From: DASVTR01 sp033855775
Lineage (GTDB): Bacteria; Acidobacteriota; Blastocatellia; Pyrinomonadales; Pyrinomonadaceae
Assembly: GCA_033855775.1 (NCBI GenBank)
Contig: JAWVFT010000044.1
Location: 1-27,169 of the forward strand
Length of the DNA stretch: 27,169 nt
Direction: 5' to 3'
Below are positions 15,091-23,913 of this stretch, piece by piece (the stretch's first letter is position 1; the number at the start of each line of letters is the position of its first letter). Made by a program: the position numbers and the translations under genes. Below the pieces are notes generated by a model. That model saw only the letters and a list, made by a program, of their open reading frames with translations, was not told where the DNA came from and made no database searches.

Positions 15091-15134
15091 CTCCATCGTT
15101 GTCAACGTCGAACTCCATCGCCGTCAACGTCGTT
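15091..15134. repeat. 22-bp tandem duplication covering the 3' end of cysS
   Basis: CTCCATCGttGTCAACGTCG at 15091 and CTCCATCGccGTCAACGTCG at 15113 are the same 22-base unit with two or three differences. The second copy contains the stop codon and last codons of cysS (stop at 15124-15126); the first copy lies outside the gene. The gene's tail has thus been copied into the intergenic region. Confidence 0.8.
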
Positions 15135-16524
15135 TCCAGCGCACGCCGTCCTTCGTGTCTTCGAGCGTGATGCCGCGCTCGGAAAGCTGGTCGCGGATTT
15201 GGTCTGCGCGCGAGAAATCGCGGCGGCGGCGCGCTTCCTGCCGCTCGTCTATCAAGGCTTGAACTTCTGCGTCGAGCATCAAGGGCTGCGCGTCGTCGAA
15301 GATGTTGAGCACTGTGTTGAAGCGTTCCAGCAGTTGCAGCAACTCGCGCCGGTTGTCTTCGCGCAGGGCGTGGTCGGCCAAAGCCGTGTTGACCTCGCGC
15401 GCCAGATTGTGCAGGGCCGCGAGCGCGACCGAAGTGTTGAGGTCGTCGTCAAGCCCTGCCTCGAAGCCTTCGAGGGCGCGCTGCGCCGTCTCAGCGAGAC
15501 GCGGATTGCTGCCCGCCTCAGCGCGGGCTTCCATCAGACGAGAGCGGAAATCGCGCAAGCCTTCGACGGTCTTGGTGGCGGCGTTCAAGCCCTCGAACGT
15601 AAAGTTGAGTTGCTTGCGATAAGGCACGCTCAGGAGAAAGTAGCGCACCGCGACGGGCGAATAACCTTTGGCCGCGATGTCGCGGAACGTGTAGTAGTTG
15701 CCCTTCGACTTGGACATCGATTCGCCGTCAACCTTCAAGTGCTCGTAGTGTATCCAGTATTTCGCAAACTGCTTGCCGGTCGCGCCCTCGCTCTGCGCCA
15801 CCTCGTTTTCGTGATGCGGAAAAACGAGGTCGATGCCGCCCGCGTGAATGTCAAACGTCTCGCCCAAATACTTCATTGACATCGCCGAGCATTCGATGTG
15901 CCAGCCGGGACGACCGCGACCGATTGAAGTGTCCCAAGCCGGTTCCTCATCCGGCGCGGACATCTTCCAGAGAGCGAAGTCGCGCGCGTCTTCCTTCTCA
16001 TACTTGTCCGTGTCAACGCGCTCGCTCGCGCCCGCGATGTTGCCCGCGAAGTTAATCTTCGAGAGCTTGCCGTACTCTGGAAACGAACTGATGCGATAAT
16101 AGATTGAGCCTTCGGAGCGATAGGCGTGGCCGCGTGCTTCGAGCCGCTGGATGAGCGCGACCATTTCGGGAATGTGGCGCGTCGCGCGCGGCACGATGTC
16201 CGGGCGCGCGCAGCCGAGCGCGTCGAAATCCTGCCACAACGCTTCGATATACTTCGCCGTGTAGTCGTCAATCGTCACGCCGTTCTTCTGCGACAGCCCG
16301 ATGATGCGGTCTTCGACATCCGTGATGTTCATCACGTGCGTCACCGCGTAGCCCTTGAACTTGAGATAACGGCGCAGCAAGTCCGTGAAAATGTTCGAGC
16401 GGAAATTGCCGATGGTTGCGTAATCCCAGACGGTCGGGCCGCAGTAGTACATCCGCACCTGACCCTCGACGAGCGGGCGAAACTCTTCCAGCCGTCCCGA
16501 TAGTGTGTTGTGAAGTCTCAGCAT
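15124..16524 (-). CDS. cysS: Cysteinyl-tRNA synthetase
   Basis: Charges tRNA-Cys with cysteine in the cytoplasm. The 466-aa length is normal. The zinc ligand Cys28 is in YYCGPTVWD, the second Cys is in WHIECSAMSMKYLG, and the His pair in FPHHENEVAQSE completes the site. The KMSKS-type loop reads ESMSKSKGNY near residue 270. The HIGH signature reads TIGN at residues 37-40 (DYATIGNFR), so its first His, normally important for adenylate formation, is Thr. Everything else points to an active enzyme, and as the only cysS in view it is probably functional. The ATG at 16524 has no clear Shine-Dalgarno sequence. The gene is monocistronic here; its last codons are duplicated beyond the stop. Confidence 0.96.
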   Translation of the reverse strand: MLRLHNTLSGRLEEFRPLVEGQVRMYYCGPTVWDYATIGNFRSNIFTDLLRRYLKFKGYAVTHVMNITDVEDRIIGLSQKNGVTIDDYTAKYIEALWQDFDALGCARPDIVPRATRHIPEMVALIQRLEARGHAYRSEGSIYYRISSFPEYGKLSKINFAGNIAGASERVDTDKYEKEDARDFALWKMSAPDEEPAWDTSIGRGRPGWHIECSAMSMKYLGETFDIHAGGIDLVFPHHENEVAQSEGATGKQFAKYWIHYEHLKVDGESMSKSKGNYYTFRDIAAKGYSPVAVRYFLLSVPYRKQLNFTFEGLNAATKTVEGLRDFRSRLMEARAEAGSNPRLAETAQRALEGFEAGLDDDLNTSVALAALHNLAREVNTALADHALREDNRRELLQLLERFNTVLNIFDDAQPLMLDAEVQALIDERQEARRRRDFSRADQIRDQLSERGITLEDTKDGVRWKRR

Positions 16525-16580
16525 GTGTTTACAACTTTAAGCGCGTAGCTCTGAATTATGAAGGCGAATTTTCTAAAGCA

Positions 16581-17168
16581 TCAACGGGCCGCAAGGGTTT
16601 CGGTCGGACAAGGTGGCTTAATCTCAAGCAGCCCCACAAAATCTTTTGTCAACCTTAGAAGCTGAAGCTTGACGGAATAATCCGAGCCATAGATGCTTAT
16701 CAGCCTGCCGATTAACACGCCGTTGTTGAAAAAATGCGTTGACATCTCTTCCTTAAATTTCCGGCTGACCTTCGATGAGGAAGTGCATGACACGGCGGCG
16801 AACCTGGCTTTCATCTCAGCCTTTTGCGCATCGAGAAATTCCTGCGCCTGCGTCGCGCCCTCCAAAGGTTTGTCGGCAGCAATAATCTTTCCGGCTAGCT
16901 GCTTCGTGAAAGAATCGAAAGTTACGATGAAGGAGCTAAGCTCGGCCTCCGCCTTATTCGCAGGCTCGATGACCTCGACCGCCTTTTCAATCTCCTGCCG
17001 AATTTCATCAATGGATGAACGCAAAGGCGGCGTCGTAAGTTCTATCGGCGGGCGTGTCAGCGTCGCGCTCCTTTTCCGCGCGTGCCGTTTCTTCTGAAAT
17101 CCCTCGCCGCTGGCAGAAAAGCCGAATATGAGCGCAAACAACAGCGAGCCTGCGAAAAGATTCTTCAT
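16581..17168 (-). CDS. Secreted protein of unknown function
   Basis: A 195-aa protein with a clear signal peptide (MKNLFAGSLLFALIFGFSASG, cleavage near 22) followed by a basic segment (QKKRHARKRS). Residues about 50-120 are helical and rich in Glu, Ala and Lys (SSIDEIRQEIEKAVEVIEPANKAEAEL), likely a coiled coil. Two Cys, in AAVSCTSSS and KPPCPTE, could form a disulfide after export. I recognise no family. The start is supported by GGGAGG five or six bases before the ATG. It stands alone between cysS and thiL on the same strand. An envelope structural role is only a guess. Confidence 0.75.
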   Translation of the reverse strand: MKNLFAGSLLFALIFGFSASGEGFQKKRHARKRSATLTRPPIELTTPPLRSSIDEIRQEIEKAVEVIEPANKAEAELSSFIVTFDSFTKQLAGKIIAADKPLEGATQAQEFLDAQKAEMKARFAAVSCTSSSKVSRKFKEEMSTHFFNNGVLIGRLISIYGSDYSVKLQLLRLTKDFVGLLEIKPPCPTETLAAR

Positions 17169-17270
17169 GGCCGCCTCCCTTCGTTTAATAACTTACTGCT
17201 TTGCAGCGATTGATGGCAACAAAACCCGGCTGGTAAAAGTTTGCGCGGCGTAACTTTCGGGCGCGGCGCG

Positions 17271-18383
17271 TCAGCCCGGAAAGTGTGTGAAGCCCGCCGT
17301 CTTCAAACTCCATTCGTGACGACCATCTGAAATCAACGCTCGCCCCGCGTCGCTCGTCACATCGCCGATGTAGGTCGCAGGCACGCCGTCAACTCTGCGC
17401 GGCAGGCGGCGCAGGTCGCGCGGGTGAACGGTGAACAGCAACTCGAAATCCTCGCCGCCGTGAAGGGCCAGAGCGAGAGCCTCTGAAGCGCGTCGCCCGC
17501 AGACAATTGCGACCGCCGGATTGATGGGCAGCCGTCGCGCATCAATCCTCGCCCCGGCGCGGCTCTCGCGGCAGAGATGAGCGAGGTCGGAAGAGAGCCC
17601 GTCGCTGAGGTCAATCATCGCGCTCGCCAGTCGCTCCGCGCCGAGCACGGCTCCCCACCCGACGCGCGGCTCAGGGCGCAACTGCCTGAGCAGCAATCGC
17701 TCGACTGCCAACTCTCTCTCCGCTCCGCGCCGGTTGCTCTTTTTCAAACGCGCCCCGCGTTCCAGTAAGCGAAGGCCAGCAGCCGCCCCGCCAAGCACGC
17801 CTGTGACGAAGATGTGGTCGCCCGGACGCGCCGTTGAGCGAAGCGCTGCGCGCCCGTGCGCCGTCTCTCCGAGCAGAATCGAATCGACGACGATGCGCTC
17901 CGGCGTGCGCGAGACATCGCCGCCGATGAGCGTGACGCCAAAGCGTTCGGCCAGCGCGAAGAAGCCTTCGTAAAAATCATCTAAGAAGCGCGAGTCCCAA
18001 ATCTCGCGCGGGACTCCGATGGAGAGCAAAGACCAGCGTGGACGCGCGCCCATCGCCGCGATGTCGGAGAGCGAAACTGCCAGGGCTTTGTGGCCGAGCA
18101 AGCCGGGCGGAATCGTGTCGCGGCGAAAGTCTATCTCTTCGACGAGCAGGTCTGTCGTGATGACGGTTTCGCTCAAACCGCTGTGGCCGATGACCGCCGC
18201 GTCGTCGCCGATGCCAAGGCGCAGTGACGAAGGAGAAGCGATGAATGATGAGCGATGAGTGATGAATGATGAAGATGAGGCTTGAGCTATGCGCCTGCTG
18301 TCGAGCGCGCGTTGGCGAAGCTGTTCGATGAAGTCGAACTCGCTGCGCCAGCTTGGCGTCTTCGCGTTGACGCGTTTGTGCAT
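17271..18383 (-). CDS. thiL: Thiamine-monophosphate kinase
   Basis: Phosphorylates thiamine monophosphate to thiamine diphosphate, the last step of cofactor synthesis. The ATP/Mg-binding marks are present: LRLGIGDDAAVIG, AVSLSDIAAMGARPRW, LIGGDVSRTPERIVVD and MIDLSDGLSSDLAHLCRES. The canonical N-terminal block SEFDFIEQLRQRA is also present, but between it and LRLGIGDD lies a Ser/Phe/Ile/His-rich insert (SSSSFITHRSSFIASPSS) encoded by a short DNA repeat (18225-18278). I start at the Met at 18383, 13 residues before SEFDFIE; an ATG at 18437 would add 18 charged residues. The start region lies within 65 bases of the preceding aminotransferase stop. No TPP riboswitch is apparent and no other thi genes are close. 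Confidence 0.9.
   Translation of the reverse strand: MHKRVNAKTPSWRSEFDFIEQLRQRALDSRRIAQASSSSFITHRSSFIASPSSLRLGIGDDAAVIGHSGLSETVITTDLLVEEIDFRRDTIPPGLLGHKALAVSLSDIAAMGARPRWSLLSIGVPREIWDSRFLDDFYEGFFALAERFGVTLIGGDVSRTPERIVVDSILLGETAHGRAALRSTARPGDHIFVTGVLGGAAAGLRLLERGARLKKSNRRGAERELAVERLLLRQLRPEPRVGWGAVLGAERLASAMIDLSDGLSSDLAHLCRESRAGARIDARRLPINPAVAIVCGRRASEALALALHGGEDFELLFTVHPRDLRRLPRRVDGVPATYIGDVTSDAGRALISDGRHEWSLKTAGFTHFPG
18225..18278. repeat. Short tandem repeat inside thiL, 'gatgagtgatgaatgatga' family
   Basis: Four or five near-copies of GATGA(A/G)TGAT-type words run through 18238-18275, matching the intergenic repeat words at 3466-3479 and 5986-6000. Here the repeat is read in frame as the Ser/Phe/Ile/His-rich insert of ThiL, without a stop codon. 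Confidence 0.75.
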
Positions 18384-18447
18384 CTCAGCGCGCTTGGCCT
18401 TGCGCTGTGCCGCACGCGCGTCGTCGTCATGCCTCATGCCTCATCCC

Positions 18448-19617
18448 TTACAGGTTGCGGCGCAGGGAATCAAGCCCGGCTTCGATGGTTTCGAGAGAAG
18501 TGGAGAAGGAGAAGCGGCAATGGCCTTCGCCGTGCGGGCCGAAGACGGAGCCGGGGACGGCGGCAACCTGCGCGCGTTCGAGCAGGAGTTGCGCAGCGTG
18601 GCGGCTGTCCGGGCTGATGCGCGTCGTGTCCGGGAAAGCGTAGAAGGCTCCGGCGGGGCTGCCGCACGCGAGGCCCAATTCGTTTAAGCCGGCCAGCAGC
18701 AAATCGCGCCGCTGGCGATAGGCCGCGAGATTCGTTTGCAGGAAATCGGAGGGCGTCGTGAAGGCCGCGAGCGCGGCCCACTGCGAGGGCGTCGAGACGC
18801 CGTTGGTCGAATAGAGCGCGGTCTTGCGCAGGCCCGTCATCCATGGCTCCGTCGCCACTGCATAGCCCAAACGCCAGCCCGTCATCGCGTAAGACTTCGA
18901 GAGCGTGAAGCAGGTAATCGTGCGCTCCATCATTCCATCGAGCGAGGCGATGGAGATGTGCTCGCCGTCGTAAACCAAATCCTCGTAGGCTTCGTCTGCG
19001 ATGACCACAAGGTCTTGCTCCTGCGCAAAGCGCGCGACCTCCTGCGCTTCCGCGAGCGTGAAGACGATGCCGGACGGATTGGCGGGCGTGTTGAAGTAGA
19101 CGGCTCGCGTGCGCTCTGTCATGTATCGCTTGAGGGTCGGGAGAAATCCGTCGCGGCGCGCTTCATCGGTCGGCACGAGCACGGGCGCGGCCTGACAATG
19201 CGCGATGAGGTCTTTAATCGGCGTCCAGTAGGGCGAGAAGACGAGAGCCTCGTCGCCGGGATTGACCACCGATTGAAACGCGCCGAAGAGTCCCTGCATG
19301 CCGCCGTTCAAGACGATGACATCCTCATCGCGCGCGGGGATGCGATTGCGCTCGCGCAGCTTGTCGGCGATGGCGGCGCGCAGTTCTGGAATCCCTGACG
19401 AAGGGGCATAGCGCGTCTTGTTCTCAACGAGGGCGCGCGTCATCGCTTCTTTAATGTAAGCGGGCGTCTCGCTGTAGGGTTCGCCGCCCTCGAACTGGTA
19501 AACGCTTGAGCCAGCCGCGCGCAGTTCCATAATCTTGTTGCGAAGATTAACGATGTCGGAAAAGCCGACATCATCAAGCCGCCTGGCAAGGCGCAAGAGC
19601 GTTTTCTCTGTTGACAC
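18448..19617 (-). CDS. Class I/II PLP aminotransferase (aspartate/aromatic type)
   Basis: A cytoplasmic transaminase of about 389 aa. The fold-type I marks are in order: YQFEGGEPYSETP near residue 40-52, RYAPSSGIPELRAAIA near 69-84, VLNGGMQGLFGA near 102-113, YFNTPANPSGIVF near 174-186, VVIADEAYEDLVYDG near 205-219, and the Schiff-base Lys at about 241 in CFTLSKSYAMTGWRLGY, with the phosphate-binding Arg in the same block. The substrate is not set by sequence; aspartate, alanine or aromatic amino acids are typical. I use the GTG at 19617 (VSTEKTLLRLARRLDDVGF), where homology-like sequence begins; CGGAGG lies 12 bases before it, a little far. The frame stays open 91 codons further upstream, but that part looks non-coding and overlaps the opposite promoter region. 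Confidence 0.88.
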   Translation of the reverse strand: MSTEKTLLRLARRLDDVGFSDIVNLRNKIMELRAAGSSVYQFEGGEPYSETPAYIKEAMTRALVENKTRYAPSSGIPELRAAIADKLRERNRIPARDEDVIVLNGGMQGLFGAFQSVVNPGDEALVFSPYWTPIKDLIAHCQAAPVLVPTDEARRDGFLPTLKRYMTERTRAVYFNTPANPSGIVFTLAEAQEVARFAQEQDLVVIADEAYEDLVYDGEHISIASLDGMMERTITCFTLSKSYAMTGWRLGYAVATEPWMTGLRKTALYSTNGVSTPSQWAALAAFTTPSDFLQTNLAAYRQRRDLLLAGLNELGLACGSPAGAFYAFPDTTRISPDSRHAAQLLLERAQVAAVPGSVFGPHGEGHCRFSFSTSLETIEAGLDSLRRNL

Positions 19618-19832
19618 GATAGGCGCTGACCTCCGAAAAATTTTAAGGACGCGTTGGGGACGCCGGATTATAACGTGCGCCGGAGGCGGAAGCAAAAGGG
19701 CAACAGCCAAAGATTTGGAGCGAACGATGCGGAGGTTTGAGGTTAGCAATGACGGAAAGAAATTGTCCTGACTTGCCTTTAGCCGTTCGCCGCTGACCTC
19801 TTGCTTGAGCTTGAGCGGCTTAAATATAAGCA

Positions 19833-19861
19833 TTGACACAGTTGTAGGGCGCGAGTAACAT
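19833..19861 (+). promoter_or_regulatory. Sigma-70-like promoter candidate for the merR-type gene
   Basis: TTGACA at 19833-19838 is followed after 17 bases by TAACAT at 19856-19861 (four of six consensus matches). Transcription would start near 19868, leaving about 100 bases of leader before the ATG at 19970. Confidence 0.5.
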
Positions 19862-19969
19862 GACGCCAGTCGGGGCGATTGGGGACTCATCCTGAGCCGC
19901 GCCCACGGAATTTACCTTAACGTCAAACGAAGAAGCCAGACGCTTTTCCGGCGAGGTCTTCAGCCAGTT

Positions 19970-20491
19970 ATGAACCGTGCCGCCGTTGCCATTCCTGAAA
20001 AACTCTTTTTCAAGATAGGCGAAGTGTGCGACCTGACGGGCGTGCAGGCGCACGTGTTGCGCTACTGGGAGTCGGAGTTTCCGATGCTCGCCCCGCAAAA
20101 GAATCGCGCCGGGCAACGCACCTATCGCAAGCGCGACGTGGAGATGGCCCTGCGCATCAAGGAACTGCTTTACGAAGACCAGTACACGATTGCCGGGGCG
20201 AAGAAGAAGCTGTCGGGAGAGTTGCGCGGAGCCAGCAAGCTCAAGGTCGTGACGCCGGAGATGAGCGCGCCGCAAACGCAGCCGCAGCCCGTGGCGGTCG
20301 CTCCACCGAGCTTCGCGCCGGAGAGCGCGAGCGCGCCTGAGTCAAGACAAGCTTACGAGCCCGCTTCGTCAAAGGTGAAAGCCCTGAACACGGAGCAGCG
20401 AGACGCTGTGCGACATCTGGCGCGACAGTTGATGGACTTGCTGGCTACGCTCGACGCGGGCGAATCCGATTTAAGACCGCAAGGCAAATAG
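19970..20491 (+). CDS. MerR-family transcriptional regulator
   Basis: A 173-aa DNA-binding protein. Residues 11-80 form the winged helix-turn-helix of the family: FFKIGEVCDLTGVQAHVLRYWESEFPML, then KNRAGQRTYRKRDVEMALRIKELLYEDQYTIAGAKKKL. The middle (about 90-135) is a flexible Pro/Ala/Ser-rich linker, and the C-terminal 35 residues (NTEQRDAVRHLARQLMDLLATLD) form a helix that could dimerise. No metal-binding Cys cluster is visible, so it is not a classical metal sensor. A MerR-like gene directly before tRNA-Pro is a recurrent arrangement in Deltaproteobacteria and Acidobacteria as I remember it. Its targets are unknown. The start lacks a clear Shine-Dalgarno sequence. Confidence 0.88.
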   Translation: MNRAAVAIPEKLFFKIGEVCDLTGVQAHVLRYWESEFPMLAPQKNRAGQRTYRKRDVEMALRIKELLYEDQYTIAGAKKKLSGELRGASKLKVVTPEMSAPQTQPQPVAVAPPSFAPESASAPESRQAYEPASSKVKALNTEQRDAVRHLARQLMDLLATLDAGESDLRPQGK

Positions 20492-20539
20492 CTCGTCTCT
20501 CATCCTTCACTTCGCCTGCGCCGAAACAGGCCGCGCGAT

Positions 20540-20567
20540 TTGACAAAAATAATTTTCCAGAGATACT
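20540..20567 (+). promoter_or_regulatory. Promoter of tRNA-Pro
   Basis: A perfect TTGACA (20540-20545), a 16-base AT-rich spacer and GATACT (20562-20567) lie 12 bases before the mature 5' end of the tRNA. The tRNA can thus be transcribed independently of the merR-type gene. Confidence 0.7.
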
Positions 20568-20579
20568 AAAGACTGTTCG

Positions 20580-20653
20580 CGGGACGTGGCGCAGCCTGGT
20601 AGCGCGCTTCCTTGGGGTGGAAGAGGCCGTGAGTTCGAATCTCGCCGTCCCGA
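20580..20653 (+). tRNA. tRNA-Pro (anticodon GGG)
   Basis: A complete 74-nt cloverleaf. Acceptor CGGGACG pairs with CGTCCCG, the D stem is GCGC/GCGC around AGCCTGGTA, the anticodon stem is CTTCC/GGAAG with loop TTGGGGT (anticodon GGG, reading CCC and CCU), and the T arm is GTGAG-TTCGAAT-CTCGC. The discriminator is A and CCA is not encoded. It has its own promoter upstream and a strong terminator six bases downstream, and no sign of an integrated element at its 3' end. Confidence 0.97.
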
Positions 20654-20659
20654 TAAGTT

Positions 20660-20700
20660 AAAGGCTTCCGACTTTTTCAAGTCGGAAGCCTTTCGCTTTT
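20660..20700. terminator. Intrinsic terminator after tRNA-Pro
   Basis: AAAGGCTTCCGACTT (20660-20674) pairs perfectly over 15 bases with AAGTCGGAAGCCTTT (20679-20693) around a TTTC loop, with T-rich sequence after it. The A-run ahead of the stem means it can also end the minus-strand TonB-type gene finishing at 20723. Confidence 0.93.
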
Positions 20701-20722
20701 ATCGAAAGAATTTCCGGCGTCG

Positions 20723-21430
20723 CTATTCCAGCGTAAAGTTATAACTGAGCGTCCCCGTGACCTTCACGGGCTGGCCTGAAAGCTGTGTCGGAGAGAAGCG
20801 CGCCTGATAGGCCGCCTGCACGGCTGACGCTTGCAGGAGCGGGTGGCCGGAGACGGCGCGGGCCGAAATCACCTTGCCCGTCTCGTCAATCGTTATCTGC
20901 ACGATAACCGCGCCGCTCGCATTGGCTGCTCTGGCAACGGGCGGGTAGACAGGCTTCGGCAGGCTGATGGCCTTGCCGTTCAGGACACCGCCGCTAATCG
21001 GGGCGCGTCGTGTGCCGCCGCCGCCATTGCCGTTGAACGGAGGAGCAGGCGGCGGTGGCGGCGGCTCAGTATAGGGAATCGGCTCGACGCCTGAGTAGCG
21101 ATTGTAGTTGTCGTTAGCGCGCGTCGTCTTCGTTGAGCGTTGCGATTTGAAATAAACGAGCGCGCCGAAGATGCCGCCGACCATCAGGAGCAGTATGGCA
21201 ACGATTGCGACCAGCCAGACGACGTTGAGGCTACGGTCTGTGCCGCCAGCGAGCGGCGGCGGGCCGAAAGATGGTTGACCGGCGGGTTGTTGCCATGTCG
21301 GGCCGGAGGGCTGGTTGGGTTGCGGCCAGGCGGCGCTTCCCTGCGCGGGCGGGATGGGCTGGCGGCAGACGGGGCAGACGGTCGCTTCGTTCATCAGCAT
21401 CGCCCCGCAGTTTGCGCAATTGATAGTCAT
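20723..21430 (-). CDS. Zinc-ribbon, single-pass membrane protein with TonB C-terminal domain
   Basis: A 235-aa protein with four parts. Residues 4-25 form a zinc ribbon (CANCGAMLMNEATVCPVCRQ, four Cys). A Pro/Gln-rich linker follows to about 65. One membrane helix spans about 70-92 (NVVWLVAIVAILLLMVGGIFG). A periplasmic Pro-rich stretch (EPPPPPPAPP near 121-131) leads to a TonB-like domain at about 155-235 (PKPVYPPVARAANASGAVIVQITIDETGKV, ending LSYNFTLE). TonB domains pass energy to outer-membrane receptors or contact periplasmic partners. A cytoplasmic zinc ribbon on a TonB protein is a fusion common in Acidobacteria-type genomes in my recollection. No receptor or ExbBD genes lie near. CGGAGG lies 11 bases before the ATG. 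Confidence 0.87.
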   Translation of the reverse strand: MTINCANCGAMLMNEATVCPVCRQPIPPAQGSAAWPQPNQPSGPTWQQPAGQPSFGPPPLAGGTDRSLNVVWLVAIVAILLLMVGGIFGALVYFKSQRSTKTTRANDNYNRYSGVEPIPYTEPPPPPPAPPFNGNGGGGTRRAPISGGVLNGKAISLPKPVYPPVARAANASGAVIVQITIDETGKVISARAVSGHPLLQASAVQAAYQARFSPTQLSGQPVKVTGTLSYNFTLE

Positions 21431-21497
21431 CTTCTTTTCGGCCTCCGTTCAAGAGTATTGTGTAGACGCGCGTGTCGCAGCCCGCGCGAGGCAGTAG

Positions 21498-21920
21498 TTA
21501 CTCCTTCATCTCGACGACGACGATTTGAGATGTCAGCGTTTTATGCACAGGACACTTGTGCGAGATTTCTTGCAGCCGCGCGCGTTGCTCTTCGGTCAGG
21601 TCGCCTTCGAGCGTCACGCTTCGTTCGATGCGATGAACGAAGCCCTCCGTGTTGCTTTCACATTCGGCGCAGTCTTTAACGTGTATGCGTTGCTGGCGCA
21701 GGCGCACACGGACGCGCGTGAGCGGCCAACTCTTGCGGCGCGCGTACATCCTGACGGTCAGCGAGATGCAACTGCCGAGGGCCGCGAGCAGCAGCGTGTA
21801 AGGGTCTGGCCCCGCGCCGTCGCCGCCGAGGCTGGCCGGTTCGTCCACCAGAAACGTGTGGCCGTCGTAGCTGACCTCGTTCTGCATGTTGCCGAGTGAC
21901 GTGACTGTGACTTCGCTCAT
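21498..21920 (-). CDS. OsmC-family protein (peroxiredoxin-like)
   Basis: A 140-aa cytoplasmic protein of the OsmC/Ohr fold, which reduces organic hydroperoxides with two Cys. The first catalytic Cys is in ALGSCISLTVRMYARRK at about 51, the second in SHKCPVHKTL at about 123, each in its family context. DEPASLGGDGAGPDPYTLLLAAL is the usual lead-in to the first. An extra pair (DCAECES near 84-88) could bind metal or be incidental. The N-terminal SEVTVTSLGNMQNEVSYDGHTFLVDEP fits the YhfA-like OsmC subgroup better than Ohr. The ATG has GGGAGC seven bases before it. It stands alone next to the TonB-type gene, with no peroxide regulator adjacent. Confidence 0.92.
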   Translation of the reverse strand: MSEVTVTSLGNMQNEVSYDGHTFLVDEPASLGGDGAGPDPYTLLLAALGSCISLTVRMYARRKSWPLTRVRVRLRQQRIHVKDCAECESNTEGFVHRIERSVTLEGDLTEEQRARLQEISHKCPVHKTLTSQIVVVEMKE

Positions 21921-22130
21921 CGGAATTGCTCCCGCGAAAGAATTGCGTAAAGAACGTGGCCCGAACGCCGTGCGGCGAGTTTGCGTCCGGCCTCAAGTTA
22001 GCCTGTTTCCGCGTTCTCTTCAATAGCGAAAGTCGGGGCGGCTTGCCGGGCGCGCCCGCGTGCGGCTAAACTCCGTGGGTGTTTCATTCTCAATGCCGGA
22101 CAAGATAACAAGAGCAGAGCGAGGAGAGCG

Positions 22131-23294
<1,164 letters not shown>

Positions 23295-23318
23295 AGAGCG
23301 ACGCGGCGAAGAAGCGAG

Positions 23319-23406
23319 ACGCGGAGACCAAGGAGACACGGAGACGCGGTGAAGAAGCAGTTGGATAAATTGATAGCTCTTTCTTTGTCTCCGCGTCTCC
23401 GCGTCC
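23319..23406. repeat. Inverted repeat, 'gacgcggagac' family
   Basis: Tandem GACGCGGAGAC/GGAGACACGGAGACGCGG words at 23317-23348 face GTCTCCGCGTCTCCGCGTCC at 23387-23406, so several alternative stems of 10-17 bases can form. It fills the gap between sucC and the MauE-like gene. It is a third repeat family in the window and could terminate or insulate sucC. Confidence 0.8.
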
Positions 23407-23430
23407 TTTGTAACGGCATCTCTTAATCTG

Positions 23431-23913
23431 ATGAATCGTCACAGGCTCTTCAACATCCTCGTTCAAGTGAGTCGCTACGGGCTGGCGGCGTTGTTTCTGT
23501 TCGCGGTCGGGGCAAAGCTGTACATGCGCAACGACCCGGCGGAGAGTTTCTTCTCGAACATGCCTGCTCTGGTCGGGGCGCGTTGGGCGATGCCGGTGGC
23601 GATAGCGGTCATCTGCGCGGAGTTGGCCGCCGCCGTGCTGTTGTTGTGGCCGCGCACGGCGCGCTTGGGTGGCATGTGGGCGGCGTTGCTGCTGCTCGGC
23701 TTCGCCTCTTACGCGCTCTACTATCGCTACGGCATGGGGAACGCGGAAGGGCTTGAGTGCGGCTGCTTCGGCGGCATCATCGGCAGCCAGTTGGGCGTGA
23801 CGACGGCCCTCAGAAATCTGGCCCTGCTCATCCCCGCCGCCCTCGTCGTCTTCGGCCTCCCGCTAAAAACAGTCCAAAGTCCAAGGTCCAAGGTCCAAAG
23901 TCAAGAACCATAA
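23431..23913 (+). CDS. MauE/DoxX-like membrane protein
   Basis: A 160-aa inner-membrane protein with four hydrophobic helices (about 12-28, 48-68, 76-95, 120-140). Between helices 3 and 4 lies LECGCFGGIIG, the Cys-x-Cys-Phe-Gly-Gly motif of the MauE-type branch of the DoxX superfamily, which takes part in thiol or disulfide handling (in MauE, maturation of methylamine dehydrogenase). No mau genes are present, so only the redox-membrane role is inferred. The last 15 residues (KTVQSPRSKVQSQEP) are encoded by the repeat that begins at 23870 and are not family sequence. The original stop may have been lost to the repeat. The start at 23431 has a weak ribosome-binding site. Confidence 0.8.
   Translation: MNRHRLFNILVQVSRYGLAALFLFAVGAKLYMRNDPAESFFSNMPALVGARWAMPVAIAVICAELAAAVLLLWPRTARLGGMWAALLLLGFASYALYYRYGMGNAEGLECGCFGGIIGSQLGVTTALRNLALLIPAALVVFGLPLKTVQSPRSKVQSQEP

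Noticed and set aside
15199..15879. Plus-strand 226-aa ORF
   Set aside because: Entirely antisense to cysS, whose motifs are unambiguous.
17169..18450. TPP riboswitch or thi operon control near thiL
   Set aside because: No conserved riboswitch core or other thiamine genes could be seen around the gene.
19820..20275. Minus-strand 151-aa ORF opposite the merR-type gene
   Set aside because: Overlaps a well-supported helix-turn-helix gene and its promoter candidate; no recognisable domain.
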